Shown here piece after piece: positions 17,514-25,919 of a stretch of DNA of 48,009 nt (position 1 is its first letter; every line of letters begins with the position of its first letter). The position numbers and the translations under genes are program-made. The DNA lies in contig DBBR01000034.1 of NCBI GenBank assembly GCA_002292325.1, positions 1 through 48,009 on the forward strand, written 5' to 3'. Origin of the DNA: Flavobacteriales bacterium UBA979 (GTDB taxonomy: Bacteria > Bacteroidota > Bacteroidia > Flavobacteriales_D > Sanyastnellaceae). The notes under the pieces are model-generated. The model saw only the letters and a list, made by a program, of their open reading frames with translations, ran no database searches and was not told where the DNA came from.

Positions 17514-18227
17514 ATGCAACCTTATATCGCAGAATTTATTGGAACGTACTTGCTTATAACGGTAGGTGCAGCCATCAATGCTAACCTCGAATTAGCTAAA
17601 ACCAAAGGAAACAACTCCGGTTGGATCGTCATCTCCATTGGCTGGGGAATTGCCGTGTTTTTGGGCGTATATACCGCCACGGCCCTTGGCGGAAGTGGCC
17701 ACCTCAACCCCGCAGTGAGCATTGGAGTGGCTGTGTTCGGAGATTTGAGAATGGAACTACTGCCCGGATACATCCTCGCCCAGATTGCTGGTGCCTTTTT
17801 CGGCGCCATTACAGCTTGGCTCGCCTTCATAGCGCATTTTCGTGAGACCGTGGATCAGGCAGCCATTCTCGCCGTTTTTAGCACAGCGCCCGCCATCCGC
17901 AATAAACCTGCGAACTTTTTGACAGAGACCATCGGAACCTTTGTGCTCGTATTAGGAGCCTTGAGCGCTTCTGAACCCTCGTCTTCTTTAGGTGCACTCG
18001 ACGCGCTGCCCGTTGGTTTGCTAGTGATGGGCATTGGCATGGGCTTGGGCGGCCCCACGGGCTATGCCATCAATCCAGCTCGTGACTTGGGTCCGCGCAT
18101 AGCCCATGCATTGCTCCCCATTCGAAACAAAGGAACAAGCGATTGGGACTATGCTTGGGTGCCTGTCTTAGGTCCCATTACAGGCGGAATCCTTGGATCC
18201 GGCATTCACTATTTACTGCTGTCATGA
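17514..18227 (+). CDS. glpF: Glycerol facilitator (aquaglyceroporin, MIP family)
   Basis: A 237-residue inner-membrane channel for glycerol uptake, taking the ATG at 17514; a TTG at 17502 would add four residues. Both NPA half-helix motifs are present: GGSGHLNPAVSIG and GYAINPARDLGPRI. The Asp after the second NPA-R (NPARD) and the GLGGPTGYAIN context are typical of glycerol-conducting members rather than strict water channels. The family's six membrane helices with duplicated topology are apparent. It sits inside the glp operon, and its stop overlaps the phosphodiesterase start by 4 bp. Confidence 0.95.
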   Translation: MQPYIAEFIGTYLLITVGAAINANLELAKTKGNNSGWIVISIGWGIAVFLGVYTATALGGSGHLNPAVSIGVAVFGDLRMELLPGYILAQIAGAFFGAITAWLAFIAHFRETVDQAAILAVFSTAPAIRNKPANFLTETIGTFVLVLGALSASEPSSSLGALDALPVGLLVMGIGMGLGGPTGYAINPARDLGPRIAHALLPIRNKGTSDWDYAWVPVLGPITGGILGSGIHYLLLS

Positions 18228-19003
18228 CGCGACTTGCATTCTTTGGATTCCTGATCACCTTCATTCCTCAAGTCATGTCGCAATCGCCGCTCATTGTCGC
18301 TCACCGTGGATATTCTCATCTCGCTCCGGAGAATTCTCTTTCTGCATTTGAAAGAGCGATCGAAATAGGTGCTCCCTTCCTGGAACTCGACGTTCAGCGC
18401 AGTGCCAATGGTACTCCCATCGTCATCCACGATGAGAGCTTGGAACGCACCACTTCCTGCAGTGAACTTGGACGTACGGATGGTTACACGGATCAGGAAC
18501 TGCAATCTGTTAGAATCGGCTATCCATCCAAGTTTGGACTGGACTTTCAGCACGAGTCCCTGCCTACGCTCAGTCAAGCACTTGAATTGGCAAAAGGACG
18601 CATCGGCGTTTGCGTTGAAATCAAGGTAGCGGGCATTGAATCGGCCATCATCGCCGACATCGCAAAATGGAACATGGAAAAGGAAGTCGTTATATTCTCC
18701 TTTTTGCCCGAAGTACTCCGTTCTATTCACTCGTTGGCACCGGATTTGAAGCTGCTGTTTCTCAAATCCAAGGCGCGCAGTGAGGACTTAAACGAATGCC
18801 TGGCCTTGCACGCAACCGCTTTGGGTGTTGGAGGAAAGACTCAGTTGGATCATGCTTTTCTAAAAGAAGCCGCTGAAAAGAACATTGAAATCTGGCGATG
18901 GACGGTCGACGACGTACGCGAAATGCAACGCCTCAAATCACTTGGTATTCATGCCATCATTACCAACCGGCCAGACCTGGGGCTCACACTGCACCTTGAG
19001 TAG
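18224..19003 (+). CDS. glpQ: Glycerophosphodiester phosphodiesterase (secreted)
   Basis: A 259-residue GDPD-family enzyme that hydrolyses deacylated phospholipids such as glycerophosphocholine or glycerophosphoethanolamine to glycerol 3-phosphate plus an alcohol. A signal peptide (MTRLAFFGFLITFIPQVMSQ) implies a periplasmic location. The catalytic signature VAHRGYSHLAPENSLSAF carries the conserved His-Arg and Glu. LELDVQRSANG supplies the metal-binding Glu/Asp pair, followed by IVIHDESLERTT with the second catalytic His. VCVEIKV and WRWTVDD near the C-terminus are also conserved. It is the last gene of the glp operon and overlaps glpF by 4 bp. It could supply glycerol 3-phosphate from external phospholipid debris, but no glpT/ugp transporter is visible here, so the route into the cell is unclear. 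Confidence 0.93.
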   Translation: MTRLAFFGFLITFIPQVMSQSPLIVAHRGYSHLAPENSLSAFERAIEIGAPFLELDVQRSANGTPIVIHDESLERTTSCSELGRTDGYTDQELQSVRIGYPSKFGLDFQHESLPTLSQALELAKGRIGVCVEIKVAGIESAIIADIAKWNMEKEVVIFSFLPEVLRSIHSLAPDLKLLFLKSKARSEDLNECLALHATALGVGGKTQLDHAFLKEAAEKNIEIWRWTVDDVREMQRLKSLGIHAIITNRPDLGLTLHLE

Positions 19004-19017
19004 CAGGCAGCCCCAGG
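18976..19017. terminator. 9-bp GC-rich inverted repeat at the glp operon end
   Basis: CCTGGGGCT at 18976-18984 pairs perfectly with AGCCCCAGG at 19009-19017. Inside the loop, CTGC and GCAG add a further 4-bp stem. The structure straddles the glpQ stop (19001-19003) and lies between convergent glpQ and sulP genes. No T-run follows on either strand, so it is a stalling or 3'-end hairpin rather than a textbook intrinsic terminator. Confidence 0.45.
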
Positions 19018-19037
19018 ATGTCCGGCAAATGCGTGAA

Positions 19038-20597
19038 TTAACCTCCTAGTTTTCGAGCGAATTTAGCGAGTGGCTTGGAGCGGGATGGGTTGTCTTCTCC
19101 ATTCTCCACGGACCAATCCCAGCCATCTGCACGGGCACGGTCCAACCATTCGTTGATGATCAGGCGCACATCGGAATCCATGCGGACCGTTCGATTGGCA
19201 TCGATGACCATCTTAAACTCCTTCGGCACAGATTCAAACAATTTTCGAATGCCCACCTTGTGCATGAACGTCACATCTTCTCCTAGATGAATGATACATC
19301 GTTTGTTGACATCGTCCAATTCAAAGTCAATGATGGGCTGGTGAAAATGATCGTAAAGAATCACGAGCAGCGCCGCAAGAATGCCGATGCCGATGCCGAC
19401 CAACAAATCAGTGAAAAGGATGGCCAAAACGGTAATAACAAAGGGCAGAAACTGTCTCGCTCCTTGCTTAGCGATGGCTTTGAACTGCGCGGGTTTTGCA
19501 AGTTTGTATCCAACCAACAGCAGCACCGCTGCTAAACTTGACAACGGAATGAGATTCAACAAATTCGGAATAAGAAACACCGAACCGAGCAACAAAAACC
19601 CGTGCAAAATTGCCGACATTTTGGTCTTTCCTCCACTTTGGATATTGGCTGAACTTCTGACAATAACCTGAGTGATTGGCAGGCCACCGATCAGACCGGA
19701 CAAAACATTTCCTGTTCCTTGAGCGATTAATTCACGATTGGTCGGCGTAATGCGCTTTTCAGGATCTAATTTATCCGTTGCTTCCACGCAAAGGAGCGTC
19801 TCCAGCGACGCTACAATGGCGATGGTGATTCCCAAAATCCACACATCACTTCGATTCCACGCACCAAATTCGGGCACCCTCACCACATCCGACCATCCAT
19901 TGACAATCATTGGAATTTGGACCAGGTGATCCGCCCCCAAACCGGAAGCTCCATCCCGGGTCACCAAATGCAAGCCGATTCCTGACAGGACCGCTACCAG
20001 TGAGCCCGGCAGATATTGCGTCCACGTCAATCGTTTCATAAATGGCTGTTCCCACAAAATCAAAACCGCAAGTCCAACTGCAGCAATGCTCAGGGCAATG
20101 GGTTGGATCCCATCCAACATGAAAGACAGGTCGGTGAAGGTGTTGTGCGTTGCATCTTGAGCAAACCCCAGAGACCCTTCAGGCTCAGCATCGTAACCAA
20201 AGGCGTGAGGAATCTGTTTGAGGATGATGATCAAACCAATGGCTGACAACATTCCCTGAATCACCGACGATGGGAAGTAAAAACCAATGATTCCTGCTTT
20301 TAGAAATCCAAGAAGCAACTGGACAAGGCCTCCAATGACCACAGCTAACAAGAACACCTCATAAGAAGGCATGGATTGTATGCCATTCAAAACAATGACC
20401 GCAAGTCCAGCAGCAGGGCCACTAACACCAATGGCCGATCCACTGATAAAACCTACCACGATACCTCCAATGATACCGGCAATTAAACCCGCTATGGGGT
20501 CAGCGCCAGAAGCCAAGGCAATTCCCAAACAAAGAGGAAGTGCAACCAAAAAAACAACCAAGGATGCTGGAACATCCTTTGCTAAATACTTAAACAT
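19038..20597 (-). CDS. SulP family inorganic anion transporter
   Basis: A 519-residue inner-membrane anion transporter of the SLC26/SulP family. It moves sulfate, bicarbonate or a related anion, and the sequence does not decide which. The first membrane helix carries VALPLCLGIALASGADP, then GFISGSAIGVSGPAAGLA, the family's anion-site region. About 12-14 hydrophobic segments fill residues 10-410. The C-terminal ~100 residues form a short STAS-like regulatory domain (IDFELDDVNKRCIIHLGEDV; KEFKMVIDANRTVRMDSDV). No carbonic anhydrase is adjacent, which would have favoured bicarbonate. A small acidic membrane-anchored gene lies 72 bp upstream on the same strand and may be cotranscribed. Confidence 0.92.
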   Translation of the reverse strand: MFKYLAKDVPASLVVFLVALPLCLGIALASGADPIAGLIAGIIGGIVVGFISGSAIGVSGPAAGLAVIVLNGIQSMPSYEVFLLAVVIGGLVQLLLGFLKAGIIGFYFPSSVIQGMLSAIGLIIILKQIPHAFGYDAEPEGSLGFAQDATHNTFTDLSFMLDGIQPIALSIAAVGLAVLILWEQPFMKRLTWTQYLPGSLVAVLSGIGLHLVTRDGASGLGADHLVQIPMIVNGWSDVVRVPEFGAWNRSDVWILGITIAIVASLETLLCVEATDKLDPEKRITPTNRELIAQGTGNVLSGLIGGLPITQVIVRSSANIQSGGKTKMSAILHGFLLLGSVFLIPNLLNLIPLSSLAAVLLLVGYKLAKPAQFKAIAKQGARQFLPFVITVLAILFTDLLVGIGIGILAALLVILYDHFHQPIIDFELDDVNKRCIIHLGEDVTFMHKVGIRKLFESVPKEFKMVIDANRTVRMDSDVRLIINEWLDRARADGWDWSVENGEDNPSRSKPLAKFARKLGG

Positions 20598-20669
20598 CAG
20601 AAAAAAATTTGAATGAAACGCTCAGCGAGTCCGAAAACTCAAGATTGCCGCAGCAGTTGCAGCATTAAA

Positions 20670-20993
20670 TCATACGCAGCATTCCGGGGGTTCGAGGTGA
20701 CCCTTAAGTTGTGGTGAATCCCAATTGCCTCGATCATCCGCACGCGCCCACGCCTCATCAAACATCATCTCCTGAGCACGGTCCATGGATTCCGAAGACC
20801 ACTTCTTCCCCTCATCATCCGCCTCTCCCTTCTCTTCGCCTTTGTTCTCCTCATTCCGGTCTTCTTCCGCTCCGTCGATTACATTCCAAACGACCTCATC
20901 TTCGAACGCAAAGTCTATTAGCTGCATCGCTGGGACAAAAGCCCAACAGGCAATTGTCAAGGTGATCAGGACGTGGGCTATTGATTGTCTCAT
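20670..20993 (-). CDS. Small acidic membrane-anchored protein, unknown
   Basis: A 107-residue protein taking the ATG at 20993; a longer reading from 21056 lacks a recognisable signal at its start. The N-terminus is a hydrophobic segment (HVLITLTIACWAFVPAMQLI) that could be a signal anchor. It is followed by a highly charged stretch rich in Glu, Asp and Lys (GAEEDRNEENKGEEKGEA). The protein ends in Cys-Cys-Val. It lies upstream of sulP on the same strand. I do not recognise a family and cannot suggest a function. Confidence 0.55.
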   Translation of the reverse strand: MRQSIAHVLITLTIACWAFVPAMQLIDFAFEDEVVWNVIDGAEEDRNEENKGEEKGEADDEGKKWSSESMDRAQEMMFDEAWARADDRGNWDSPQLKGHLEPPECCV

Positions 20994-21212
20994 TGAACAG
21001 CGTTCGGGGAGTAAAATTAACTTCTTCTGCCTGTAAAATGTTCCGATTGTTCCCAAAAAATATTCAAGACGTGTTGGTGTTCTGTGAGCGTTAAGAGCGA
21101 AGCAAACCTGCTTGAAATGCAGCCAATGCAGTTGTTTTTTGTGTTCTCGGATTCATGCTTTTGAACAAAACGCCGTAAAGAATGTTTAGTTTATTGGTTA
21201 ACAGCTACCTAC

Positions 21213-22058
21213 ATGCTTCAATTTCTACGGTCCAAATCTGAAATTATTCTCTCAGAGGCTACAAAAGAGCGCATCGAGAGGGGTCTTGTGGCATTTGCCT
21301 TGGGCATGTTCTTAATTCACCTTGTCTTATTTGGTCTGAATCAAGTTCTGGAGTTGAACTGGACCTCAGCATACTTTGGACACCCGCTGCAAACTTTGTA
21401 CACCCCATTTTCAGCCATCCTTGTCGCGGAAGTCTACCTCCTTATCTACTACCTGCCCACCAGTTTTGCCCGATCCATGGGAAAGCAAATGGAAATCGTC
21501 GCATTGATTGAGATCCGGTCGGTTTTCAAAGATGTAGACTTTACCTCCAAGTGGCCTTGGGAGGCGGATTTCTTTCCGCATTTGCTTGGTGCTGTCGCAC
21601 TGGGCGGAATACTCGCTCTTTTCTACCGGATTCTTCCGCGAAGAGCTGCTAGAATTGAAGAGGTGGACCTCAATAGGTTCATTGATATCAAGAAAATACT
21701 GGCCGGTTTTCTTTTTGTCTATTTAGTCGTGTTGAGTGCATGGTCCGTGCTCACTTGGGGCCAAGAAGTGCTTATGCAGCCAATCAGCGAAATCCATGAC
21801 CCCAACGACTTTTTCTACAATGATTTCTTCACAGCACTCATCCTGATTGACGTATTGCTCCTCGTGATATCCTTCCGCTACCTGAATGATTTTGGCTTGG
21901 TACTTCGAAACTGCGGGTTCATCGTGGGTACCATTTTGCTTCGCAGGGCCTTGGCTCTTGAAGCATGGCATGCGCTGTCGTACGAGTTGACGAGCGGTAT
22001 TTTAGCGGTATTGGTTTTAATTCTTCACCGCAGTTTGACGAGCAAAACGCCGGAATAG
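21213..22058 (+). CDS. Multi-pass membrane protein of unknown function
   Basis: A 281-residue integral membrane protein with about six or seven hydrophobic segments (near residues 26-48, 68-88, 125-145, 165-186, 208-228 and 255-275). There are no transporter or enzyme motifs I recognise. The segment SMGKQMEIVALIEIRSVFKD between helices two and three is probably cytoplasmic, as are the charged residues RRAARIEEVDLNRFIDIKK. It begins after a ~220-bp gap and runs convergently into the asparaginase gene, 11 bp away. It may be a single-gene unit. Confidence 0.8.
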   Translation: MLQFLRSKSEIILSEATKERIERGLVAFALGMFLIHLVLFGLNQVLELNWTSAYFGHPLQTLYTPFSAILVAEVYLLIYYLPTSFARSMGKQMEIVALIEIRSVFKDVDFTSKWPWEADFFPHLLGAVALGGILALFYRILPRRAARIEEVDLNRFIDIKKILAGFLFVYLVVLSAWSVLTWGQEVLMQPISEIHDPNDFFYNDFFTALILIDVLLLVISFRYLNDFGLVLRNCGFIVGTILLRRALALEAWHALSYELTSGILAVLVLILHRSLTSKTPE

Positions 22059-22069
22059 ATTCACCTGGC

Positions 22070-23128
22070 TCAGTGCACTTCGACGGTGCCTTCAAGCGTG
22101 GCACCAAACATCGCAACACCGCGTTCTGTGGGAATAGCCCATGCCCTGAACATCCCTGAACTATTGCACACGAGAGCGATGTTGCCTTTGGCATCGACCC
22201 CGACGACTCCGCCGTCTCCCCCCAACTCACCCATCTCACCAAAGATTGCACCTCTGCATGCTTGAGCTAACGTTTCCTTGCCGTGCAGCATCCTTCCATG
22301 CACGTCTTGAGCAACTCCCGTCCGGATAAAGTACTCACCCCAACCTGTTGCTGAAATCGCGCACGATCGGTCGTCCGCCCATGTCCCAGCCCCGATGATG
22401 GGACTGTCTCCAATGCGACCGTGTTGCTTGTAGGTCATCCCTCCAGTCGAAGTGCCCGCGGCAAGGTGACCTGCTTGATCTAGCACCGTGCATCCCACGG
22501 TCCCTTTCTTCTTATCAAGCCCTTCATTTTTTTGCTCAGATTTGGCCTTGGCACGCTCGTATCGTCGAAATGCTTTTTGCGTCCAAAACCAATCATCTCC
22601 AGCTTCTTCGTGCCCCATGGATAAGGCAAATTCACCCGCACCATGACCGCTAAAAAATACATGATCACTCGAATCCATAACTGATCGCGCCACAGATATC
22701 GGATGCCTGAAGCCGCGAATTCCTGTGATCGCACCGCAGTTTCGAGATGCTCCATCAGCTATCGAAGCATCCAATTCCTGGACGCCTTCTGCTGTGAAGA
22801 CTGCACCCCTGCCAGCATTGAAAAGTGAATCATCTTCGAGCATGCGGATGACCGATTCTACCACGTCCACCGCCCCCGAGCCAGCCGCGAGCATTTCCTC
22901 TCCAATACTGAGTGCCGCAGAAAGTGACTCCGTGTAAGCTCTTTCTTGTTCGTCCGTCAAATCCTTCTCACCGAAATAACCAGCACCGCCATGAATCGCA
23001 ATGGCCCAATCCCTGCGCTCCATATTGGAATCACCTGATCCAGTAGGTGATTCCAAATCGCTGCACCCCGTTGCAAAAATGATCATCAGCATAAGCCAAC
23101 CCTTGATGATGGACGTGTTCATTCGCAT
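22070..23128 (-). CDS. Isoaspartyl peptidase/L-asparaginase lipoprotein
   Basis: A 352-residue Ntn-hydrolase of the plant-type asparaginase family (threonine peptidase T2), which hydrolyses isoaspartyl dipeptides and asparagine. The precursor self-cleaves before the catalytic Thr210, seen in KKKGTVGC; the segment upstream is the Lys-rich linker. Substrate-loop motifs are present: IHGGAGYF, NAGRGAVFTAEG, ELDASIADG and GHGAGEFALS. After the nucleophile come STGGMTYKQHGRIGDSPI and ATGWGEYFIR. The N-terminus is a lipoprotein signal with lipobox FATGC (Cys22), so the enzyme is a periplasmic lipoprotein. The start lies 3 bp after the stop of the dioxygenase-methyltransferase gene, which indicates one operon. 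It may recycle damaged aspartyl peptides. Confidence 0.94.
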   Translation of the reverse strand: MRMNTSIIKGWLMLMIIFATGCSDLESPTGSGDSNMERRDWAIAIHGGAGYFGEKDLTDEQERAYTESLSAALSIGEEMLAAGSGAVDVVESVIRMLEDDSLFNAGRGAVFTAEGVQELDASIADGASRNCGAITGIRGFRHPISVARSVMDSSDHVFFSGHGAGEFALSMGHEEAGDDWFWTQKAFRRYERAKAKSEQKNEGLDKKKGTVGCTVLDQAGHLAAGTSTGGMTYKQHGRIGDSPIIGAGTWADDRSCAISATGWGEYFIRTGVAQDVHGRMLHGKETLAQACRGAIFGEMGELGGDGGVVGVDAKGNIALVCNSSGMFRAWAIPTERGVAMFGATLEGTVEVH

Positions 23129-23131
23129 AAA

Positions 23132-24547
23132 TTAAGTCATGGGCTTGGTTCCTGAGACGAATAGTTTTCCCTCACTCGATTCAACACCCGATGATTGATC
23201 GTAGCCAATGGTTGTCAATTGGATGTTGCAAAATCCCGAAGCACCCATCATTTCCTCCAATTGATTCGCAGTGCAATAATGTAAAAAAGCCAAATGTTCT
23301 CCTTTCGCTCTACGGTAGAAAACATCCCCAGATTCATAGCCTTGATTGTACAAACGTTGCATTTCAAATTGACTGATCGCTTCTGGGCCCCATTCATTGG
23401 GATCCGCTACATCGAATGCGTCGAAATAAAAACGTCCACCGGGTTTGAGCATGTCAAAAGCACTCTGAATGACCCCCTGTCGTATTTCCTCATTGGGTAA
23501 GTGACCGTATGCATAAAGCAAGGTAACCGCATCAAATGCTTCCTTCTCTAACCAAGTGGAAGGATCTCGAAGTGACCCTACCCGTACACTCAGTCCGCGG
23601 GCTTTAGCTTGGTCCGACATGTCATCGCAAAGGTCAAGGCCAACCATTTCATAGTTCAATCCGGACTTGGATTGCACCTCAATTGCTCTGCGCCCTGTTC
23701 CGCATGCCAAATGCATGACACGGCTTACAGAATGAACCTCTTGCAAAGCACGGAGGTCATCGGCGATTCGATCATCTATGCCTTCCGTGTATTGCTTGCG
23801 CTTTTGAATTTGATCATCCAACTCATCATAGCGGTTGGCATGCTCCGCAAAATAGTCCATCACCATCTGCTCTATGGCAGGAGCACTGGGCTTGGGAACG
23901 ACATTGCATTGGACATGAGAAGCCACATTCAATTCCTTGTATTCAAAAGCTTTTGGCTCAATGCTGTGGTAATGGTTTTCGCTCAAATGAACAGAGGCGG
24001 TCTGAGCCTCCTTGTTGCAAGTAAACTTCCGACCTGTTGGTAGGTCATAAAGAACCAACCCATCCAAATCGGCCAGGGCTGGACTGTAAAAATGCAACGT
24101 GACCAAGGCGGATGATTTACTTCCGTTGCGGATTTTATGGATCGTGCCATCGGGCTCTGGAACAACACCACCGGGGTGCGCGCGCAGCACATCCTGAATC
24201 TCAAGTTTGCCATCCCGCATGCGATAGGTGACATTTTCGAGCATTCCATCAAGGCAAATGACCGTACCCCAGAAGCCCGAATGATGGTGGACCGCACTTT
24301 CCACGCCAGGCGGCCAATGCAACAGCACGATCTCGAAAGGCTCCAAACACAAAATATTTCGCGCATAATCATTGGAATCCGTGACGGAAGGCACGTGTTT
24401 CTTCCAATCACTCGCTCTCCATTCTATGCCCTCTACCCAATCGCATAACGTCCTGTAGGTTAGCGGTTTTGGCGCCAATTCTGAAAGACGCGACACAAGC
24501 GATTTTAAATCCAGCTCCAATGTATCATTGATCATTTTCTCAAGCAT
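23132..24547 (-). CDS. Cysteine dioxygenase-like cupin fused to a methyltransferase
   Basis: A 471-residue cytoplasmic two-domain protein. Residues ~25-190 form a type I cysteine dioxygenase cupin. The putative iron ligands are His87 and His89 (VHHHSGFWG) and His137 (GTIHKIRN). Arg63 (YARNILC) would bind the substrate carboxylate. Tyr154 (LHFYSPA) is present, whereas the cross-linked Cys of animal enzymes is Gly, as in bacterial thiol dioxygenases. Residues ~225-471 form a class I SAM-dependent methyltransferase: glycine-rich VMHLACGTGRRA, then GLDLCDDM, and DMLKPGGRFYF as motif III. The expected reactions are oxidation of a thiol to a sulfinate and transfer of a methyl group, but the real substrate is unknown. 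It precedes the isoaspartyl peptidase by 3 bp and follows a serine hydrolase by 46 bp. The fusion is uninterrupted, with no frameshift. Confidence 0.88.
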   Translation of the reverse strand: MLEKMINDTLELDLKSLVSRLSELAPKPLTYRTLCDWVEGIEWRASDWKKHVPSVTDSNDYARNILCLEPFEIVLLHWPPGVESAVHHHSGFWGTVICLDGMLENVTYRMRDGKLEIQDVLRAHPGGVVPEPDGTIHKIRNGSKSSALVTLHFYSPALADLDGLVLYDLPTGRKFTCNKEAQTASVHLSENHYHSIEPKAFEYKELNVASHVQCNVVPKPSAPAIEQMVMDYFAEHANRYDELDDQIQKRKQYTEGIDDRIADDLRALQEVHSVSRVMHLACGTGRRAIEVQSKSGLNYEMVGLDLCDDMSDQAKARGLSVRVGSLRDPSTWLEKEAFDAVTLLYAYGHLPNEEIRQGVIQSAFDMLKPGGRFYFDAFDVADPNEWGPEAISQFEMQRLYNQGYESGDVFYRRAKGEHLAFLHYCTANQLEEMMGASGFCNIQLTTIGYDQSSGVESSEGKLFVSGTKPMT

Positions 24548-24593
24548 AGGTCTAGCGGAAGATACCTTGATGAAGTCGCTCTCTCCAAATTAA

Positions 24594-25844
24594 TCATTCG
24601 CCATTTGACCGGCTAAAAACAAAGTCATTGAACTGCTGGGTGGTCGGTTCATTCGCCCCATAGGTTTGCTTCATCAGAATGCCGATGGTTTTTGAATCCG
24701 GATCAGCGGTGTAAGTGGTGTTGAAGTAGCCTCCCCAGAAAAATGCCCCCGGCTCCAGCGAACCATCAACCTCCTCCTTTTGCACACCGAAAGCCAAACC
24801 TTGATGCCACGTCGATTCTCGAGCATGGACCTCATGATTGGCCATAATCGTGTCGATCGTAGACTCCCGTAAAATGCGTTGACCATCGTGCATGCCCCCA
24901 TTCAAATACATCTGCAAGAACTTGGCATAATCCAGCGGTGTGCTGCAGAGTCCCGCGCCGCCGCTAAAATACGTTTGAGCGCCATCTACAGGATAATCTG
25001 TTTGGTATTGTGGATGGGTATGCAAGACCCAAGTTGCTGAGGAGTCAGGTTCCCAAACTGGCACCAACCGATTGCGAAGTGAATCTGGGAGATAAAAATA
25101 AGTGTCCTGCATTCCGATGGGTTCAAGTACCTCCGTTTTTAGGAATTCATCAAAAGGCCGCCCAGAGACGACCTCTATAACGCGCACCATGACATCCAAT
25201 CCCAAACTGTAATTCCAACGTGCTCCCGGGTCATGAATCAATGCCGTGGACGCAATTCGGATGCAATTCTCTTCGGCCGTCAAAGAGTCAGTCGTGAACA
25301 AATCCACAACCCCTGCTTTCTCGTACAAAAGCTTGAACCTCGGATCACCGATTTCACCATAAGAAATACCGGATTGGTGAGTCATCAAATGCCGCAGGGT
25401 CATGATGGATTGACTGGGACGGATCGAACAAGTCGAATCCTCGAAAACTTCTTCGATGACTCCCATGGATCCGATGTCCGGAATGTAGTTAGAAACAGGA
25501 TCATCCAACCCAATTAAACCCCTCTCCCACAATATCATAGCGGCTGTAGAAGTGAGTGATTTTGTTTGGGAACAAATTCGAAAAATCGCATCTTCCGGCA
25601 TGCCCTCTAACTCTAAAGGATTGGCATAACCAAAGGCCCGAAAATGGGCCACTTCTCCATCTTTCATAATCAGAGCAATGCCTCCAGGAACTTGATGATT
25701 GGCAACGGCGTGATCGAGCATGGAGTCCAACGGCGCATACTCCGATGATCGAGGAAAATTGGACGTTGGGCTCATTTCGGAATCTGCACAACCAAGTAAT
25801 GATGCGGTTGCAGCAGCAACAAATAAGGAAAACCGTGCATTCAT
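24594..25844 (-). CDS. Beta-lactamase-like serine hydrolase lipoprotein
   Basis: A periplasmic lipoprotein of 416 residues of the beta-lactamase/penicillin-binding (class C, PF00144-type) superfamily. The start at 25844 gives a proper lipoprotein signal with lipobox SLLGC (Cys19). A longer reading to 25901 has no such signal and would overlap the neighbour's upstream region. The SxxK nucleophile motif is SQTK, with Ser92 and Lys95. The tyrosine motif is WNYSLGL, where the usual Asn of YxN is Leu, so standard beta-lactam hydrolysis should not be assumed. Typical substrates in this family are esters, D-amino-acid peptides or amides. It is the first gene of a minus-strand run with the dioxygenase fusion and the asparaginase, and is divergent from the GH92 gene. 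Confidence 0.88.
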   Translation of the reverse strand: MNARFSLFVAAATASLLGCADSEMSPTSNFPRSSEYAPLDSMLDHAVANHQVPGGIALIMKDGEVAHFRAFGYANPLELEGMPEDAIFRICSQTKSLTSTAAMILWERGLIGLDDPVSNYIPDIGSMGVIEEVFEDSTCSIRPSQSIMTLRHLMTHQSGISYGEIGDPRFKLLYEKAGVVDLFTTDSLTAEENCIRIASTALIHDPGARWNYSLGLDVMVRVIEVVSGRPFDEFLKTEVLEPIGMQDTYFYLPDSLRNRLVPVWEPDSSATWVLHTHPQYQTDYPVDGAQTYFSGGAGLCSTPLDYAKFLQMYLNGGMHDGQRILRESTIDTIMANHEVHARESTWHQGLAFGVQKEEVDGSLEPGAFFWGGYFNTTYTADPDSKTIGILMKQTYGANEPTTQQFNDFVFSRSNGE

Positions 25845-25919
25845 GTCGCGTTCTTTTAGACTGGGCAAGGATGTTGGAAGTCCGCAAGCTAATGCAGGCA
25901 ATTCGATTAGATTTGAACC

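Noticed and set aside
24594..25844. Reading the serine hydrolase as a true beta-lactamase resistance gene
   Set aside because: SxxK is present but the YxN Asn is Leu and the family is broad, so resistance is not supported.
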